Assembly: GCF_004212635.1 (NCBI RefSeq)
Contig: NZ_PSRT01000060.1
Location: 1 to 50,335, forward strand
DNA from: Bradyrhizobium genosp. SA-3
GTDB taxonomy: Bacteria; Pseudomonadota; Alphaproteobacteria; Rhizobiales; Xanthobacteraceae
Direction of reading: 5' to 3'
Length of the DNA: 50,335 nt
Shown one piece after another: positions 49,267-50,335 of the stretch (its first letter is position 1; every line of letters starts with the position of its first letter). The notes below the pieces were generated by a model. The model made no database searches and was not told where the DNA came from. It was given only the letters and a program-made list of their open reading frames with translations. Both the position numbers and the translations under genes were made by a program.

Positions 49267-49513
49267 TCCCATGCTCCAGTTGCTCGTTTTGCACCGCGCA
49301 ACCTGGCATATTCGCGAAACGCTATGCGGTCCAGGGAAAGCTATGGTTTTCAAGTATTTGACCACGCGTCCTGTTGATGGGGTCGCAATCGGATGTTGCC
49401 ACCGGGGCGGCTGCCGTGCTTCATCCCGTTTCCATGGCCCGGAAATACCGTCCGCGCGGGCGGCCGCTCCGGTTCAGACATTTTGAGGCCGGTAACGCGA
49501 GGCGAAACACCGC

Positions 49514-50335
<822 letters not shown>

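Overview
The window reads as chromosomal DNA of a Bradyrhizobium-like alphaproteobacterium (Rhizobiales). The grounds are high GC, gene orders typical of that group (lptF-lptG-lptD-surA-pdxA; CDP-alcohol phosphatidyltransferase-hdaA-ppk-ppx divergent from purM-purN), short palindromic repeats of kinds I associate with Bradyrhizobium genomes, and a mix of core genes with lineage-specific islands. I see no rRNA, tRNA, CRISPR array, prophage or intact insertion sequence.

Layout. 1-6.0 kb: minus-strand envelope operon lptF-lptG-lptD-surA-pdxA with overlapping start/stop junctions. 6.3-8.9 kb: pepA-holC and a small lipoprotein. 9.1-14.7 kb: an accessory block with a LysR regulator divergent from a LeuC/LeuD-type dehydratase pair, a 2-hydroxycarboxylate transporter and a Tat-exported alpha/beta hydrolase; a perfect 7-5-7 palindrome lies between regulator and operon. 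14.9-16.75 kb: an ABC-F ATPase gene broken by one missing base. 16.8-19.2 kb: two small proteins, double hairpin terminators, ndk and a TerC-family gene. 19.5-23.2 kb: a TonB-dependent siderophore receptor with a PepSY membrane protein, preceded by a half-conserved Irr/ICE-like site. 23.1-28.3 kb: phospholipid synthase-hdaA-ppk-ppx on the minus strand, with a Pho-box-like site before ppk. 28.4-30.5 kb: purM-purN and a cold-shock gene with terminator. 30.8-32.0 kb: an autotransporter-type barrel with almost no passenger. 32.1-35.2 kb: a LysR gene divergent from two GNAT-like genes, an isochorismatase-fold protein lacking its catalytic Lys and Cys, and a small acidic protein. 35.4-38.1 kb: class III aminotransferase and RNase D. 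38.2-42.7 kb: a metallophosphodiesterase gene followed by two Ugp-like permease genes and a solute-binding protein gene, all on the minus strand and preceded by a strong Pho-box match. 42.9-43.7 kb: a broken REP-associated transposase flanked by its probable REP elements. 43.7-50.3 kb: SelO, aspS, a large unknown membrane-anchored protein and the start of a malic enzyme.

How the genes work together. The most coherent new inference is a phosphate-starvation theme: a Pho box before a GpdQ-like phosphodiesterase/Ugp-like uptake operon, which has no ATPase gene, and a second Pho-like box before ppk-ppx. The second candidate system is the LysR/leuCD/2-HCT/Tat-hydrolase block, which looks like catabolism of an exogenous hydroxy acid or its ester or halide rather than leucine synthesis. 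The third is the LysR/GNAT/GNAT/pseudo-isochorismatase cluster, whose product I cannot name.
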